From HGM04593 sp045647885 (GTDB lineage: Bacteria > Bacteroidota > Bacteroidia > Bacteroidales > Bacteroidaceae), in contig JAZRMX010000019.1 in assembly GCA_045647885.1 (NCBI GenBank), positions 5,226 to 69,225 on the forward strand: a DNA stretch of 64,000 nucleotides. Reading direction: 5' to 3'. The stretch's first letter is position 1, and every line of letters starts with the position of its first letter. Under the pieces are notes generated by a model, which was not told the origin of the DNA, made no database searches, and saw only the letters and a list, made by a program, of their open reading frames with translations. The position numbers and the translations under genes are program-made. Positions 51,598 through 60,472 of the stretch are shown here, piece after piece.

Positions 51598-52710
51598 ATG
51601 TATATTTTCTTTCTATTATTACCCATTTTATATCTTATAAGCAACGGTTACCTGTTCATACGTCTTATAAAAGCTATAAAAAAGCAGAATATATTTATAA
51701 AAATTGCTGCCTCGTTACTCTTTTGGATGGCTGCTGCATCATTTTTTCTTGCCATTGGGCTACGCAACGAAAACATCCCCGACACCCTATCGGGCATAAT
51801 GTTCCGCACCGGTTCGCTGTGGGTAATATTCATTATATACACAGCCCTCGCATCTATTATATTCGACATAACACGCCTCATCTACAAGCGGTTCAAGTGT
51901 ACCACGGTTCACGCCGCAATCATCGCAACAGCCCTTCTCTGCTACGGGCACTATAACTACCGCAACCCACAGATAGTCCCCATCGACATCACTGTGGATA
52001 AACCAATGAAGGGCTGCTTGAGAATAGCGGTTATAAGCGACCTGCATCTTGGGTATGGCACTGGCAAAAGCACTTTAAAACATTTTGTAGACATTATAAA
52101 CAGCCAAAGCCCGGACATTATACTCATTGCGGGTGACTTGATAGACAACTGTATAAAACCTGTACAGAATGCAGCTATGCACGAAGAACTGTCGCTGCTG
52201 CAAGCACCACAAGGCATATATATGGCACCAGGCAACCACGAATACATAAGCAGTTACGAGGAGTGCGAGAAGTTCCTGAAACAGACTCCTATAAAGATGT
52301 TGTGCGACAGTATTGTAAACCTTCCTTACGGTGTACAACTAATACTGCGCGATGACACATTCAACAAAAAGCGATTAAAATTAAAGAAACTTCTTGCCCT
52401 TGCCGACAGCGCTCGCCCCACAATACTCGTAGACCACAATCCAAGGGAGGTGGAGAAGAAAAACGATTTAGGGGTGGACATTCAATTAAGCGGACACACC
52501 CACCACGGGCAAGTGTGGCCGGGTAATTACATAACCGACTACATATATGAACAGAGCCACGGCTACCGCAAGTGGAGCCACTCACACGTGTGGGTATCGA
52601 GCGGCCTTTCTCTGTGGGGGCCACCCATACGTTTGGGAACAAAAGGAGATATTGCTGTAATCACGCTGCGCGGAACCACCCCTCCACTAAAAGAGGATAA
52701 GAATAACTAA
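51598..52710 (+). CDS. Membrane-anchored metallophosphoesterase
   Basis: 370 residues. Three to four hydrophobic N-terminal segments (residues about 1-115) precede a calcineurin-like domain with the metal ligands ISDLHLGYG, IAGDLIDN, GNHEY and GHTHHGQVWP in order. The family includes YkuE-type and other peptidoglycan- or lipid-linked phosphoesterases. The substrate is unknown. The start was chosen because the promoter box overlaps the alternative start. The stop overlaps the convergent DUF1294 gene by 4 bp. Confidence 0.88.
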   Translation: MYIFFLLLPILYLISNGYLFIRLIKAIKKQNIFIKIAASLLFWMAAASFFLAIGLRNENIPDTLSGIMFRTGSLWVIFIIYTALASIIFDITRLIYKRFKCTTVHAAIIATALLCYGHYNYRNPQIVPIDITVDKPMKGCLRIAVISDLHLGYGTGKSTLKHFVDIINSQSPDIILIAGDLIDNCIKPVQNAAMHEELSLLQAPQGIYMAPGNHEYISSYEECEKFLKQTPIKMLCDSIVNLPYGVQLILRDDTFNKKRLKLKKLLALADSARPTILVDHNPREVEKKNDLGVDIQLSGHTHHGQVWPGNYITDYIYEQSHGYRKWSHSHVWVSSGLSLWGPPIRLGTKGDIAVITLRGTTPPLKEDKNN

Positions 52711-52982
52711 AAGAGAGAAGATATATTGCCACCAAAGCAATATAGTAGAATAAGGTGCAACAAGAGTATTGCCGGCAAGGTGACACGAAAATGCACCTTT
52801 TTTGTTTTGTGGCGAAAAAGCCATATACCCATCAAAGCACCCACACAGCCACCGGCAAAGGCCACTGACAGCAACACCCTTTCCGAAACCCTGCGCCACC
52901 CGCAAACGGCACACAACTTATCTATGCCGAAAAGCAGAAAGAGCACAATATTTATAGCTGCAATATAAGGAATCATCACCAT
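52707..52982 (-). CDS. DUF1294 small membrane protein
   Basis: 91 residues with about three transmembrane helices. The DUF1294 signature FGIDKLCAVCGWRRVSERVL (near residue 18) and the Gly-rich following helix (AFAGGCVGALMGIWLF), then RHKTKKVHFR, are intact. Function unknown. It is convergent with the metallophosphoesterase. Confidence 0.88.
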   Translation of the reverse strand: MVMIPYIAAINIVLFLLFGIDKLCAVCGWRRVSERVLLSVAFAGGCVGALMGIWLFRHKTKKVHFRVTLPAILLLHLILLYCFGGNISSLF

Positions 52983-52992
52983 TTACATAAAT

Positions 52993-53024
52993 ATACAAAG
53001 GCGACGGTTTCGTCGCCTTTGTAT
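52993..53024. terminator. Perfect 14-bp hairpin after glutamine synthetase
   Basis: ATACAAAGGCGACG-GTTT-CGTCGCCTTTGTAT; lies 21 bp beyond the glnA stop (minus strand). Confidence 0.8.
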
Positions 53025-53044
53025 GTGTATTGTGGGGTCAATAA

Positions 53045-54547
53045 TTATCCGCAGTGGAAGTAACGCTCAACAAGCTTCAACATCTCCTCCTGGTTACCGG
53101 CAATATCGCTGCGCAAGGTCTTGTCGCCATAAGAGCGCAGACGCTTTATTATACCGTCAATCATTGCAGGGCTGAAGACGTTGTACTTCTCGAACACCGC
53201 ACGCTGCTGTTGCAAGCAGTCGGCCGAAGCCTCGCAGCTATCGGGGAGCTGTGCAAGGTTCTTCAACTTATCCTCGTTCTCCTTTTGGTGGATATTCACA
53301 TTAACATAAGTCTTTTCCGCAATCTCAAGCGCATTGTCGAGTTCAAAACCGTAACGGCAAGCAACTGCCAATCCCGCAATGAGCTGATAGATATCGGCAG
53401 AACCGTCGGGAGAACGCATCTCCACTGTCTGTTTCTGTGTAGTATCGTAATTGCTGTCGGCCTCAAGAGGGTTCGCAATGCGACACATATCACTCTTGGC
53501 AGCCCAACCAAGCGGAACGCGTACAAGCACCGAGCGGTTACGGTCGCCCCAACAGATATTGGTGGGTGCCTCCTGGTGAGGAACAAGACGGAAATATGAT
53601 GTGGGGTTGGTGTTACCGAAGGCGGTGATTGAAGGAGCAAGTTCCATCATTCCGGCAATAGCCTTGCGTGCAGTAGCCGAGAGAACACCGCCGTCGAGCA
53701 TACGGTTCACGCCGTTCTCAACGATGCGCATATGTACGTGTAATCCCGAACCGGCTTTTCCTGCGGTAATCTTGGGAGCAAATGTAATATCGTAGCCCAT
53801 ACGATAGGCAAGGTTACGGATAATCCACTTGGCAATCATCAACTGGTCGGCAGCATCGCAAGCATTAACGGGAAGGAACTCTATCTCGTTCTGCTCGTAA
53901 ATGAGGTTGTCGATGGTGAAGTTACCCACCTCGGAGTGACCATATTTTATCTGTCCGCCAGCCTGTGCAATATAGGCCATACACTGTGTGCGGAACTCGT
54001 TGAATTTTGCATAGGGAGCCGACTCGTGGTAACCCTTCTGGTCGGTTGCGGGGAAGACACCCTCGTCGGGAGCAATTACATAATACTCAAGCTCGCCCAT
54101 TGCCTGGAAATCCATTCCTGTCACCTCGTTAAAGGCCTTGCAAGCCTTGCGCAAGGTATTCTCGGGAGAACTTTCGAGGGGCTCGCCATCCTTGTTGAAA
54201 TAAGAGCAAAGCATAGAGAGTGTGGGAATCTCGGCAAAGGGATCGAGGAATGCTGTGCTGAAACGTGGCAACACATAAAGGTCGCTGCTACCTGCCTCGA
54301 TGAAGGGGAAAAGGCTCGAACCATCGACACGCTCACCGCAAGTGAGTATAGCATCGAGATAAGCCGCGTTATTTATCACAAAATTCAAAGTCTTCAATCG
54401 GCCGTCACCCGCAGGATACATAAAATTCACCATTCTTATGCCGTTCTCCTTAATGTAACGCACAATATCGGCTTTTGTAAACTCGCTGCAAGGTTTTCCA
54501 AGATAGGCAACCACCTTATTGGGGTTCATTTCAAGTTCTTTATTCAT
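53045..54547 (-). CDS. glnA: Glutamine synthetase, type I-size
   Basis: 500 residues. It shows the N-terminal beta-grasp (NGIRMVNFMYPAGDGRLKTL), the catalytic core (MDFQAMGELEYYVIAPDEG; KITAGKAGSGLHVHMR; NPTSYFRLVPHQEAP, then RNRSVLVRVPLGW). The reaction is glutamate + ammonia + ATP to glutamine. Length separates it from the 730-residue type III (GlnN) enzymes also common in Bacteroides. The typical adenylylation Tyr region (NLYDLP) is not evident. A -7 box TACATTTG lies at 54586. Single-gene unit. Confidence 0.93.
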   Translation of the reverse strand: MNKELEMNPNKVVAYLGKPCSEFTKADIVRYIKENGIRMVNFMYPAGDGRLKTLNFVINNAAYLDAILTCGERVDGSSLFPFIEAGSSDLYVLPRFSTAFLDPFAEIPTLSMLCSYFNKDGEPLESSPENTLRKACKAFNEVTGMDFQAMGELEYYVIAPDEGVFPATDQKGYHESAPYAKFNEFRTQCMAYIAQAGGQIKYGHSEVGNFTIDNLIYEQNEIEFLPVNACDAADQLMIAKWIIRNLAYRMGYDITFAPKITAGKAGSGLHVHMRIVENGVNRMLDGGVLSATARKAIAGMMELAPSITAFGNTNPTSYFRLVPHQEAPTNICWGDRNRSVLVRVPLGWAAKSDMCRIANPLEADSNYDTTQKQTVEMRSPDGSADIYQLIAGLAVACRYGFELDNALEIAEKTYVNVNIHQKENEDKLKNLAQLPDSCEASADCLQQQRAVFEKYNVFSPAMIDGIIKRLRSYGDKTLRSDIAGNQEEMLKLVERYFHCG

Positions 54548-54585
54548 AATCTTTGTATTAAATTTTTCTTGTTATTCACATTTTA

Positions 54586-54593
54586 CAAATGTA
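54586..54593 (-). promoter_or_regulatory. -7 box TACATTTG for glnA
   Basis: Minus-strand exact match 39 bp before the start at 54547. Confidence 0.65.
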
Positions 54594-54654
54594 GAAAAAA
54601 ATCCATTATATAGGTCATTTTCAAAAAAAATATATCTATTCGGCGGGAGAATAA

Positions 54655-55797
54655 CTAAAAACCCTGCTCCGTTGCAACAAGCGAGCCACAACAGCGTACG
54701 TTTTCCCGCGCCACAGCAGGCTCCATTGCCTGTGACAGAGGCATTCCGGCAGGCGTTGCCGCATACACAGCCGCAAACCCGGCACGGTTCAGTTCTTCGC
54801 ATAGTTTCACCGTACCGCCAACAGCCACCACGGGAACACCGTGCAAACGCGCCACACGCAATACTCCGCAAGGAGCCTTTCCCATCACCGTCTGGTGGTC
54901 GATACACCCCTCACCCGTGACCACAAGAGAAGCACCCTCCACAACATCGCCAAAGCGCAATGCATCGAGCACCATATCCACGCCACGCACAAGACGCGCA
55001 CCAAGGAAAGCCACAAAAGCCGCTCCCAGGCCACCTGCGGCACCCGCACCCGCAACAAAGGAAACATCAACACCCGTGCAGCCAAGCACCACACGCGCAT
55101 AGTTACGCAGCCCCTCGTCGAGGCGGTGTATCATAGCCTCATCGGCACCCTTCTGCGCGGCAAAGACAAACGCCGCACCACGCTCGCCAAAAAGAGGATT
55201 ATCGACATCGCAGGCTACAGAAAAGTCACACTCACGCAAAGCCGGGTTTGCGTTAGAAGCATCAACCCTCTCTATGCAGCCCAATATATTTCCACCGCCT
55301 GCAAGTTCCCTACCCTCCGAGTCAAAGAAACGATAGCCCAAAGCGCGCAACATACCCACACCGCCATCGTTTGTGGCACTGCCACCAATTCCCACAAGAA
55401 AGCGTCGGCAACCACGCTCAATAGCATCAGCTATAAGCTCCCCCGTGCCGTAAGTCGATGTCATCCATGGGTTGCGTTCCTCCTCGGCAAGCAGGGTAAG
55501 ACCACTGGCGGCTGCCATTTCCACCACTGCACAATCACCACCCGCAATGCCGTAACGCGCCTCCACGACAGCACCCAATGGCCCTTGCACGGGCACCTTC
55601 ACAAACTCACCGCCCAACGCTGCAACAAGAGCCTCAACAGTACCCTCGCCACCATCGGCAACAGGCAGTTTTACAAACGTGCAGTCACCCGCAACCGCAG
55701 AGAACCCCTCGGCAAAAGCGTCGGCAACCTCGAGCGAAGCAAGCGACCCTTTGAACGAGTCAAAGGCAAGCACAATTTTTCTTTTATCGGCAGGCAT
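54655..55797 (-). CDS. Glycerate kinase
   Basis: 380 residues from the ATG at 55797 (an upstream GTG at 55806 is less likely). Motifs: KIVLAFDSFKGSL at the start, ADGGEGTVEAL, TSTYGTGELIADAIERG, GGSATNDGGVGMLRALG and VTGEGCIDHQTVMGK. This is the GK type 1 (GlxK/GarK) family, which phosphorylates D-glycerate, usually to 2-phosphoglycerate. The coding strand is strongly G-rich. It shares a divergent promoter region with the patatin gene. No glyoxylate or glucarate genes are nearby. Confidence 0.93.
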   Translation of the reverse strand: MPADKRKIVLAFDSFKGSLASLEVADAFAEGFSAVAGDCTFVKLPVADGGEGTVEALVAALGGEFVKVPVQGPLGAVVEARYGIAGGDCAVVEMAAASGLTLLAEEERNPWMTSTYGTGELIADAIERGCRRFLVGIGGSATNDGGVGMLRALGYRFFDSEGRELAGGGNILGCIERVDASNANPALRECDFSVACDVDNPLFGERGAAFVFAAQKGADEAMIHRLDEGLRNYARVVLGCTGVDVSFVAGAGAAGGLGAAFVAFLGARLVRGVDMVLDALRFGDVVEGASLVVTGEGCIDHQTVMGKAPCGVLRVARLHGVPVVAVGGTVKLCEELNRAGFAAVYAATPAGMPLSQAMEPAVARENVRCCGSLVATEQGF

Positions 55798-55822
55798 AAA
55801 ATTCACACTTTAATCAACGGGG

Positions 55823-55830
55823 CGAAGATA
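55823..55830 (-). promoter_or_regulatory. -7 box TATCTTCG for glycerate kinase
   Basis: Minus strand; a TTGA at 55851-55854 serves as -33 element at 20-21 bp spacing. Confidence 0.55.
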
Positions 55831-55846
55831 CGTAAAAAGAGAAAGA

Positions 55847-55878
55847 TTTGTCAATCTAGCTGTAAAAAATTATTTTTG
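55847..55878 (+). promoter_or_regulatory. Promoter of the patatin gene (-33 TTTG, -7 TATTTTTG)
   Basis: TTTG at 55847-55850 and TATTTTTG at 55871-55878, with 20 bp between. Its -33 region lies back to back with that of the glycerate kinase promoter. Confidence 0.65.
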
Positions 55879-55902
55879 CAACAGAAATTACAAATAAGGA
55901 GT

Positions 55903-56760
55903 ATGAAAGAGCAGACTATTGAGATTACAGCCAACACAGGACTAATCCTCGAAGGTGGTGGTATGCGCGGAATATTCACAGCCGGTGTTCTCGACAATTT
56001 TATGGACCGCGGCATACGCTTCCCCTACACCATTGGCGTGAGCGCAGGAGCCTGCAATGGACTCTCATATATGTCGGGGCAACGCGGCCGAACCAAATAT
56101 TGCGATATAGATATGCTCGACAAGTATAAATATATCGGTTTCAAGCAACTGCTGTTCAAAGGCTGCATTATGGACTTCGAGTTTCTCTTTCACACCTTCC
56201 CCGAAAAAATCTCCCCTTACGACTACAAGGCATTTGCAGCGTGCAACGAAAAATTCGAGATGGTAACCACAAGCTGCAAAAGCGGACAGCCCTGCTATTA
56301 CGACGAGAGTAAAAACCCCTCGCGCATTATAGATATTGTAAAAGCATCGAGCAGCCTCCCCTACGTTGCCCCCATTGCCTATGTCGATGGCGAGCCGATG
56401 CTAGACGGCGGAATATCGGACTCCATTCCCCTGTTGCGCGCACGCTCACTAGGCTACAACAACAATATAGTTGTTCTCACCCGCAACAAGGGCTACCGCA
56501 AGCCCGACAAGCAATCACACGTATCCTTCTTCTGCTACCGCAAGTACCCAGCTCTGCGCGAAGCCATACGCAACCGCAACATTATGTACAACAAACAGAT
56601 AGCACTAGTGGAAGAGCTGGAAGAGCGCGGAGAACTCACCGTTATACGCCCACAGAAGCCCATAGAGGTGGGCCGTATGGAGCGCGACACCAACAAACTG
56701 CTCGCCCTTTACGAAGAGGGCTACAACTGCGCTTCAAAAATAAAATTCACGGTAAAATAA
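55903..56760 (+). CDS. Patatin-like phospholipase
   Basis: 285 residues from the ATG at 55903; the open frame extends 1 kb upstream only because it runs antisense to glycerate kinase. Oxyanion motif EGGGMRG (residues 17-23), nucleophile Ser47 in GVSAG, and Asp168 in LDGGISDS form the Ser-Asp dyad. No signal peptide. It belongs to the YjjU/RssA-size group of cytosolic patatin lipases. It probably hydrolyses acyl lipids. Single gene. Confidence 0.9.
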   Translation: MKEQTIEITANTGLILEGGGMRGIFTAGVLDNFMDRGIRFPYTIGVSAGACNGLSYMSGQRGRTKYCDIDMLDKYKYIGFKQLLFKGCIMDFEFLFHTFPEKISPYDYKAFAACNEKFEMVTTSCKSGQPCYYDESKNPSRIIDIVKASSSLPYVAPIAYVDGEPMLDGGISDSIPLLRARSLGYNNNIVVLTRNKGYRKPDKQSHVSFFCYRKYPALREAIRNRNIMYNKQIALVEELEERGELTVIRPQKPIEVGRMERDTNKLLALYEEGYNCASKIKFTVK

Positions 56761-56800
56761 AAGTAACAATATGGCAGTTGCCCCAGGATTTCTTTGTTAA

Positions 56801-56876
56801 TGTCATCCCGACAGAGCGTAGCGACGAGGAATCTCTAAAACAATATTGAGATTTCTCACATACGTTCGAAATGACA
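56801..56876. repeat. 76-bp REP/MITE-like palindromic element
   Basis: Bounded by TGTCAT and ATGACA terminal inverted repeats, with inner arms GAATCTC (56829) and GAGATTTC (56848) and a CGTAGCGACGAGGA segment typical of dispersed bacterial repeats of the type TGTCATCCCGA...TCGAAATGACA. No ORF is contained. Only one copy is in this window. Confidence 0.6.
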
Positions 56877-56932
56877 CAAACACCGGGTTATCGCAACTTG
56901 GGTCAATATCTATATTATTACCTAAACAAAAG

Positions 56933-57853
56933 CTACTTCTTACCGCGGTTAATCACATAAATACCCGCCATTGCAAGCAACGCCGCCACGGCATACTTCC
57001 AATAAAACGGTTCTGCCAAGCAAAGGCACGATGTAACCGCACCCACAACAGGGATTAGAGAATTAAAGATTGCCACCTTGCCCACCGGGTTACAACTTAT
57101 GAGTTTATTATAGAGCATAAAGCCCATAGTGGAGATTCCCACAAGCAAAGCAAGTATAAGAACTCCTGTTAAAGTAACCGAAGGTAACGAAGCACCCATC
57201 GCCAATGCCGGAATAACAAGCATCACACCACCAATGGCAAGGCTGTATCCCGTGCCAACAAACACATCAACCCTCTTTGCAATACCACGCGTGAGCAAGC
57301 CGGCAAAGGCAGCACACAGGGCATTAAGCACAATCATTCTATCGCCCATAAAGGTAAACCCACCACTCTCGCCACCACCGGCATTCAGCGCAAGCACACC
57401 GGCAAAGCCAAGCAGACAACCCAGCACCTTATTAATGGTAAGTTTGTCGCTCTTGAAAAAAAGGCAAGCAAGCAACACCAGGATAAACACGCCAAGCGAA
57501 TTAAGCACCGCAGCCCTTGCACCAGCACTGTGCGACAAGCCTATATAGAAAAAGGCATAATGCAACGCAGTATTCAGCAAGCCATAAAAGGAGACATACC
57601 ACCAACCGTCGCTACGCAACATAGCGAATTTACGCCCTGTGGCGCGAGCGATAAGAAGAACTATCGTACCCGCAAGCACAAACCTCACACCGGCAAACAA
57701 CATCTTCTCGGCTGTCATCTGCGGCAATATGCCGAACTCCTCAAAACCAAGCTTTATCAACGGGTAGGCCCACCCCCACGCTATTGCTGCCGACAGCGCA
57801 AAGAGAGCAACCCACACTGGGCGCGTGAACAAAGAAACCTTTTTACTTTCCAT
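56933..57853 (-). CDS. DMT-superfamily EamA transporter (second copy)
   Basis: 306 residues, ten predicted helices in two EamA domains (ALSAAIAWGWAYPLIKLG at the start; GVLILALLVGISTMGFMLYN in the second). RhaT/EamA-like text such as LNTALHYAFFYIGLSHSAGA is clear. Likely exports or imports small metabolites. The gene faces away from the tandem repeat array upstream at 57881-58110. Confidence 0.9.
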   Translation of the reverse strand: MESKKVSLFTRPVWVALFALSAAIAWGWAYPLIKLGFEEFGILPQMTAEKMLFAGVRFVLAGTIVLLIARATGRKFAMLRSDGWWYVSFYGLLNTALHYAFFYIGLSHSAGARAAVLNSLGVFILVLLACLFFKSDKLTINKVLGCLLGFAGVLALNAGGGESGGFTFMGDRMIVLNALCAAFAGLLTRGIAKRVDVFVGTGYSLAIGGVMLVIPALAMGASLPSVTLTGVLILALLVGISTMGFMLYNKLISCNPVGKVAIFNSLIPVVGAVTSCLCLAEPFYWKYAVAALLAMAGIYVINRGKK

Positions 57854-57880
57854 AGAAAAACAAATATCTGGAATACTTTA

Positions 57881-58110
57881 CAAAAATAGCTACAAACGAG
57901 CGAAATAATACCAAGCTTGCTTGAGTATTTCACAGCGAGTGCAGACTATTTTCGAGATTTATTTCAAAAATAGCTACAAACGAGCGAGATTAATGAAACT
58001 TGTTTCAATTATTTCACAGCGAGTGCAGACTATTTTCGAGATTTATTTCAAAAATAGCTACAAACGAGCAAAAGAATACCAAGTTTGCTTGAGTTTATCG
58101 CTCATTTGTT
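57881..58110 (+). repeat. 84-bp tandem repeat array (2.7 copies) with hairpins
   Basis: Unit 1 is 57881-57964, unit 2 is 57965-58048, unit 3 is partial from 58049. All begin CAAAAATAGCTACAAACGAG, and units 1 and 2 end with the same 35-bp text including GAGTGCAGACTATTTTCGAG. The middle of each unit forms a short hairpin that differs in sequence but stays paired: CAAGC-TT-GCTTG in unit 1, TGAAAC-TT-GTTTCA in unit 2 and CAAGT-TT-GCTTG in unit 3. The array lies between a divergent gene pair and ends at the -7 box of the symporter gene. An ORF through it is an artefact of repetition. Confidence 0.85.
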
Positions 58111-58118
58111 TATTTTTG
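58111..58118 (+). promoter_or_regulatory. -7 box TATTTTTG for the DAACS symporter
   Basis: Exact match 38 bp before the ATG. A TTTG at 58084-58087, inside the third repeat unit's hairpin, is a possible -33 element at 23 bp. Confidence 0.6.
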
Positions 58119-58155
58119 CATATCTCACACATATTTAAAAAGCAAAATAAGAGAT

Positions 58156-59322
58156 ATGAAGAAATTTAAAATCGGACTACTTACCAAAGTTGTCATAGCA
58201 ATTGTATCCGGTATCATCTGCGGATTCGTTCTACCCGAGTGGCCACAACGCCTCTTTGCTACGTTCAACGCACTTTTCAGCAACTTTTTGGGATTCTTTG
58301 TGCCACTACTCATTTTAGGACTAATCGTTCCCGGTATTGCCAACGTGGGCAAGAACGCTGGCCGTTTACTGGGCATCACCCTTGCCATAGCCTACATTTT
58401 CACTATCTGCAGCGGCATATATTCGTGGGCTTGTTGCGAAGCTATCTATCCCACTCTGCTAAAGAATGTCACCATTGAAAAAGTAGAGGGAGCAAGCAGT
58501 GCGATAGCCCCATTCTTCACCATTGAGATACCACCAATAATGGGAGTTATGAGCGCACTCACGGCAGCCTTCATCATAGGCATTGGAATAACCATTGTGG
58601 GAGGTGAAACAATAAAAAAGGTATTCGACGACTTCCAGGAGATAATAACGCTCACTATAAAGCGTGTTATAATACCTTTGTTGCCAATATACATCTTTGG
58701 TATATTTCTTGCAATAACCGCCGACGACCAGATTACAAGCGTACTCGAGGTCTTCCTAAAGCTGATAGTTGTAATTTTTGCATTCACAGCCGTGCTGCTC
58801 TTGCTGCAATTCTGCATTGCCGGCATAGTGGCTAAACGCAATCCCCTGAAAATGTTGCGCACAATGCTCACCGCCTATTTCACTGCACTGGGCACACAAT
58901 CATCGGCAGCCACAATACCGGTAACATTGCAACAGGCAATAAAGAGCGGAGTGAGCCCCTCCATCGCAGGTTTCGTGGTGCCCCTTTGTGCCACCATACA
59001 CCTCTCGGGCAGCACCGTAAAGATTACCGCCTGCGCAATAGCCATTATGTCAATCACCGGTATTGATTACACAGCCGGTAGCATCATAGGCTTCATCTTT
59101 ATGCTCGGAATTACTATGGTTGCCGCCCCCGGCGTTCCCGGTGGAGCCATTATGGCAGCCATCGGCATTCTGCAATCGATGCTCGGGTTCAACGATACAG
59201 CCATAGCACTAATGATTGCGCTCTACATTGCTATGGATAGTTTCGGCACTGCAACAAATGTAACGGGCGATGGCGCTATTGCAGTAATTATTGACAAGAT
59301 AAGCAAGAAAATAAAACTTTGA
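58156..59322 (+). CDS. Dicarboxylate/amino acid:cation symporter (DAACS family)
   Basis: 388 residues with about eight transmembrane helices. Family motifs: FFVPLLILGLIVPGIAN, TALGTQSSAATIPVTLQQA (the SSxxT re-entrant loop HP1) and PLCATIHLSGSTVKI (TM7 region, in which the NMDGT motif is replaced by HLSGS), then AAPGVPGGAIMAA (HP2). The text is close to the SstT/serine-threonine branch or to other sodium-coupled amino acid symporters. The altered TM7 motif suggests a substrate other than glutamate. Regulated by a promoter next to an 84-bp repeat array. Confidence 0.88.
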   Translation: MKKFKIGLLTKVVIAIVSGIICGFVLPEWPQRLFATFNALFSNFLGFFVPLLILGLIVPGIANVGKNAGRLLGITLAIAYIFTICSGIYSWACCEAIYPTLLKNVTIEKVEGASSAIAPFFTIEIPPIMGVMSALTAAFIIGIGITIVGGETIKKVFDDFQEIITLTIKRVIIPLLPIYIFGIFLAITADDQITSVLEVFLKLIVVIFAFTAVLLLLQFCIAGIVAKRNPLKMLRTMLTAYFTALGTQSSAATIPVTLQQAIKSGVSPSIAGFVVPLCATIHLSGSTVKITACAIAIMSITGIDYTAGSIIGFIFMLGITMVAAPGVPGGAIMAAIGILQSMLGFNDTAIALMIALYIAMDSFGTATNVTGDGAIAVIIDKISKKIKL

Positions 59323-59336
59323 CCAATTTAATACAA

Positions 59337-59376
59337 CAAGAAAAGGTTCGGATGCACGCATCCGAACCTTTTCTTG
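59337..59376. terminator. Bidirectional terminator, about 18-bp perfect stem
   Basis: CAAGAAAAGGTTCGGATG pairs with CATCCGAACCTTTTCTTG; lies between convergent DAACS and panE-like genes. Confidence 0.88.
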
Positions 59377-59401
59377 TTTATACTGTACCTCACACAAAGG
59401 A

Positions 59402-60406
59402 TTACTTGAAATATTGCAAGTTATCGAAAGAAGGTTTAAGCTCGCCACGTTCAATTTTATGCACAATCTCCACCACGCGGTCGTTCATTGGTGTGGGGAA
59501 ACCAACCGTTCTGCCATACTCCGACACCGCACCGTTTATGGCATCCACCTCGGTGAGTTTACCTTTTTCAAGGTCTTGTAACATACTCGCCTTCAGCTTC
59601 GCGTGCTTGCGTATTGCAATGGGTATAATAAAGAACGAGAAAGCACGTTTCAAGGCATTAGTGTAGTTCAGGAGTTTCACTATATCCTTGCCCTGCACAG
59701 GCTCGATGCGGATACCACCCACCTGACACACATCGATACACTCTTTTATCAAAGCCTGAACAATGCGTCGCGATGCACGTGGACCTGCAGCCTCGCCAAA
59801 CGTGCAGCCAAGCACCGCACTCATACCCGAGAAGGCTGCATTTATAAGCAACTTGCTCCAGCGTGTGCCCAGGAAGTTATCCTCAACATCCACCGTACCC
59901 ATATGCTCGAGCACCTCTTTAACCTTTGCAAAATGCTTGCTGCGTCTTTCCGAAATAGAGCCCAAAGAGAAAGAGAGAGCGTCGGGCTCGCTTGTAAGCT
60001 CGCACACACCGGGAGATTGAAGTGTAGCACCCCAGGCAACTGTGCAACCAAGCACCCTCTCTTCGCCCAGCTGTGCCGCAATCTGCACCTCGGGCAAGCC
60101 ATTTTGAAAGGTTACCAACACACCGTCGGGCGCAAGAAAACCTTTAAGCATCTGCACCACCTCTTTGTTGTGTTGCTGTTTGGTCATCAGGAACACCACA
60201 TCGTATTGCCCGCTCATCTCGTCGGGAGTGTAGGCTGTAACAGGCTGCGTAAACTGCACCGTGCCCACCACCTGCGCACCATTCGCCTTCAAAGCCTCAA
60301 CGTGGACTTTGTTACGGTTTATCAACTCGACAGGCACGCCCGCCTTACTTATGTATGCTCCAAGTATTGTGCCCAAAGAACCGGCACCATAAATTGCTAT
60401 ACGCAT
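59402..60406 (-). CDS. panE: 2-dehydropantoate 2-reductase family protein
   Basis: 334 residues. It begins with the Rossmann motif IYGAGSLGTILGAYISKAG, then VDFVMTKQQ-like text (VVFLMTKQQHNKEVV), LVTFQNGLPEV and the conserved Lys region TRWSKLLINAAFSGMSAVLGC. The NADPH-dependent reduction of ketopantoate to pantoate belongs to the pantothenate pathway. The family also includes other 2-oxoacid reductases, so panE is likely but not certain. The start at 60406 begins MRIAIYG. Confidence 0.85.
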   Translation of the reverse strand: MRIAIYGAGSLGTILGAYISKAGVPVELINRNKVHVEALKANGAQVVGTVQFTQPVTAYTPDEMSGQYDVVFLMTKQQHNKEVVQMLKGFLAPDGVLVTFQNGLPEVQIAAQLGEERVLGCTVAWGATLQSPGVCELTSEPDALSFSLGSISERRSKHFAKVKEVLEHMGTVDVEDNFLGTRWSKLLINAAFSGMSAVLGCTFGEAAGPRASRRIVQALIKECIDVCQVGGIRIEPVQGKDIVKLLNYTNALKRAFSFFIIPIAIRKHAKLKASMLQDLEKGKLTEVDAINGAVSEYGRTVGFPTPMNDRVVEIVHKIERGELKPSFDNLQYFK

Positions 60407-60472
60407 AAACTAGATTATTTTATTCGAACTAAAGGACTCATCGGCATCCAACGCTTTTCGTGGGTGGCAGAC

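Noticed and set aside
54841..55902. A long open frame continuing upstream of the patatin gene (to 639 codons)
   Set aside because: It runs antisense through glycerate kinase; the -7 box at 55871 and the family start (MKEQTIEITANTG) fix the real start at 55903.
57921..58169. A plus-strand open frame through the 84-bp array with repeated SISQRVQTIFEIYFKNSYKR
   Set aside because: The repetition comes from the tandem DNA repeat; no start signal and no independent domain.
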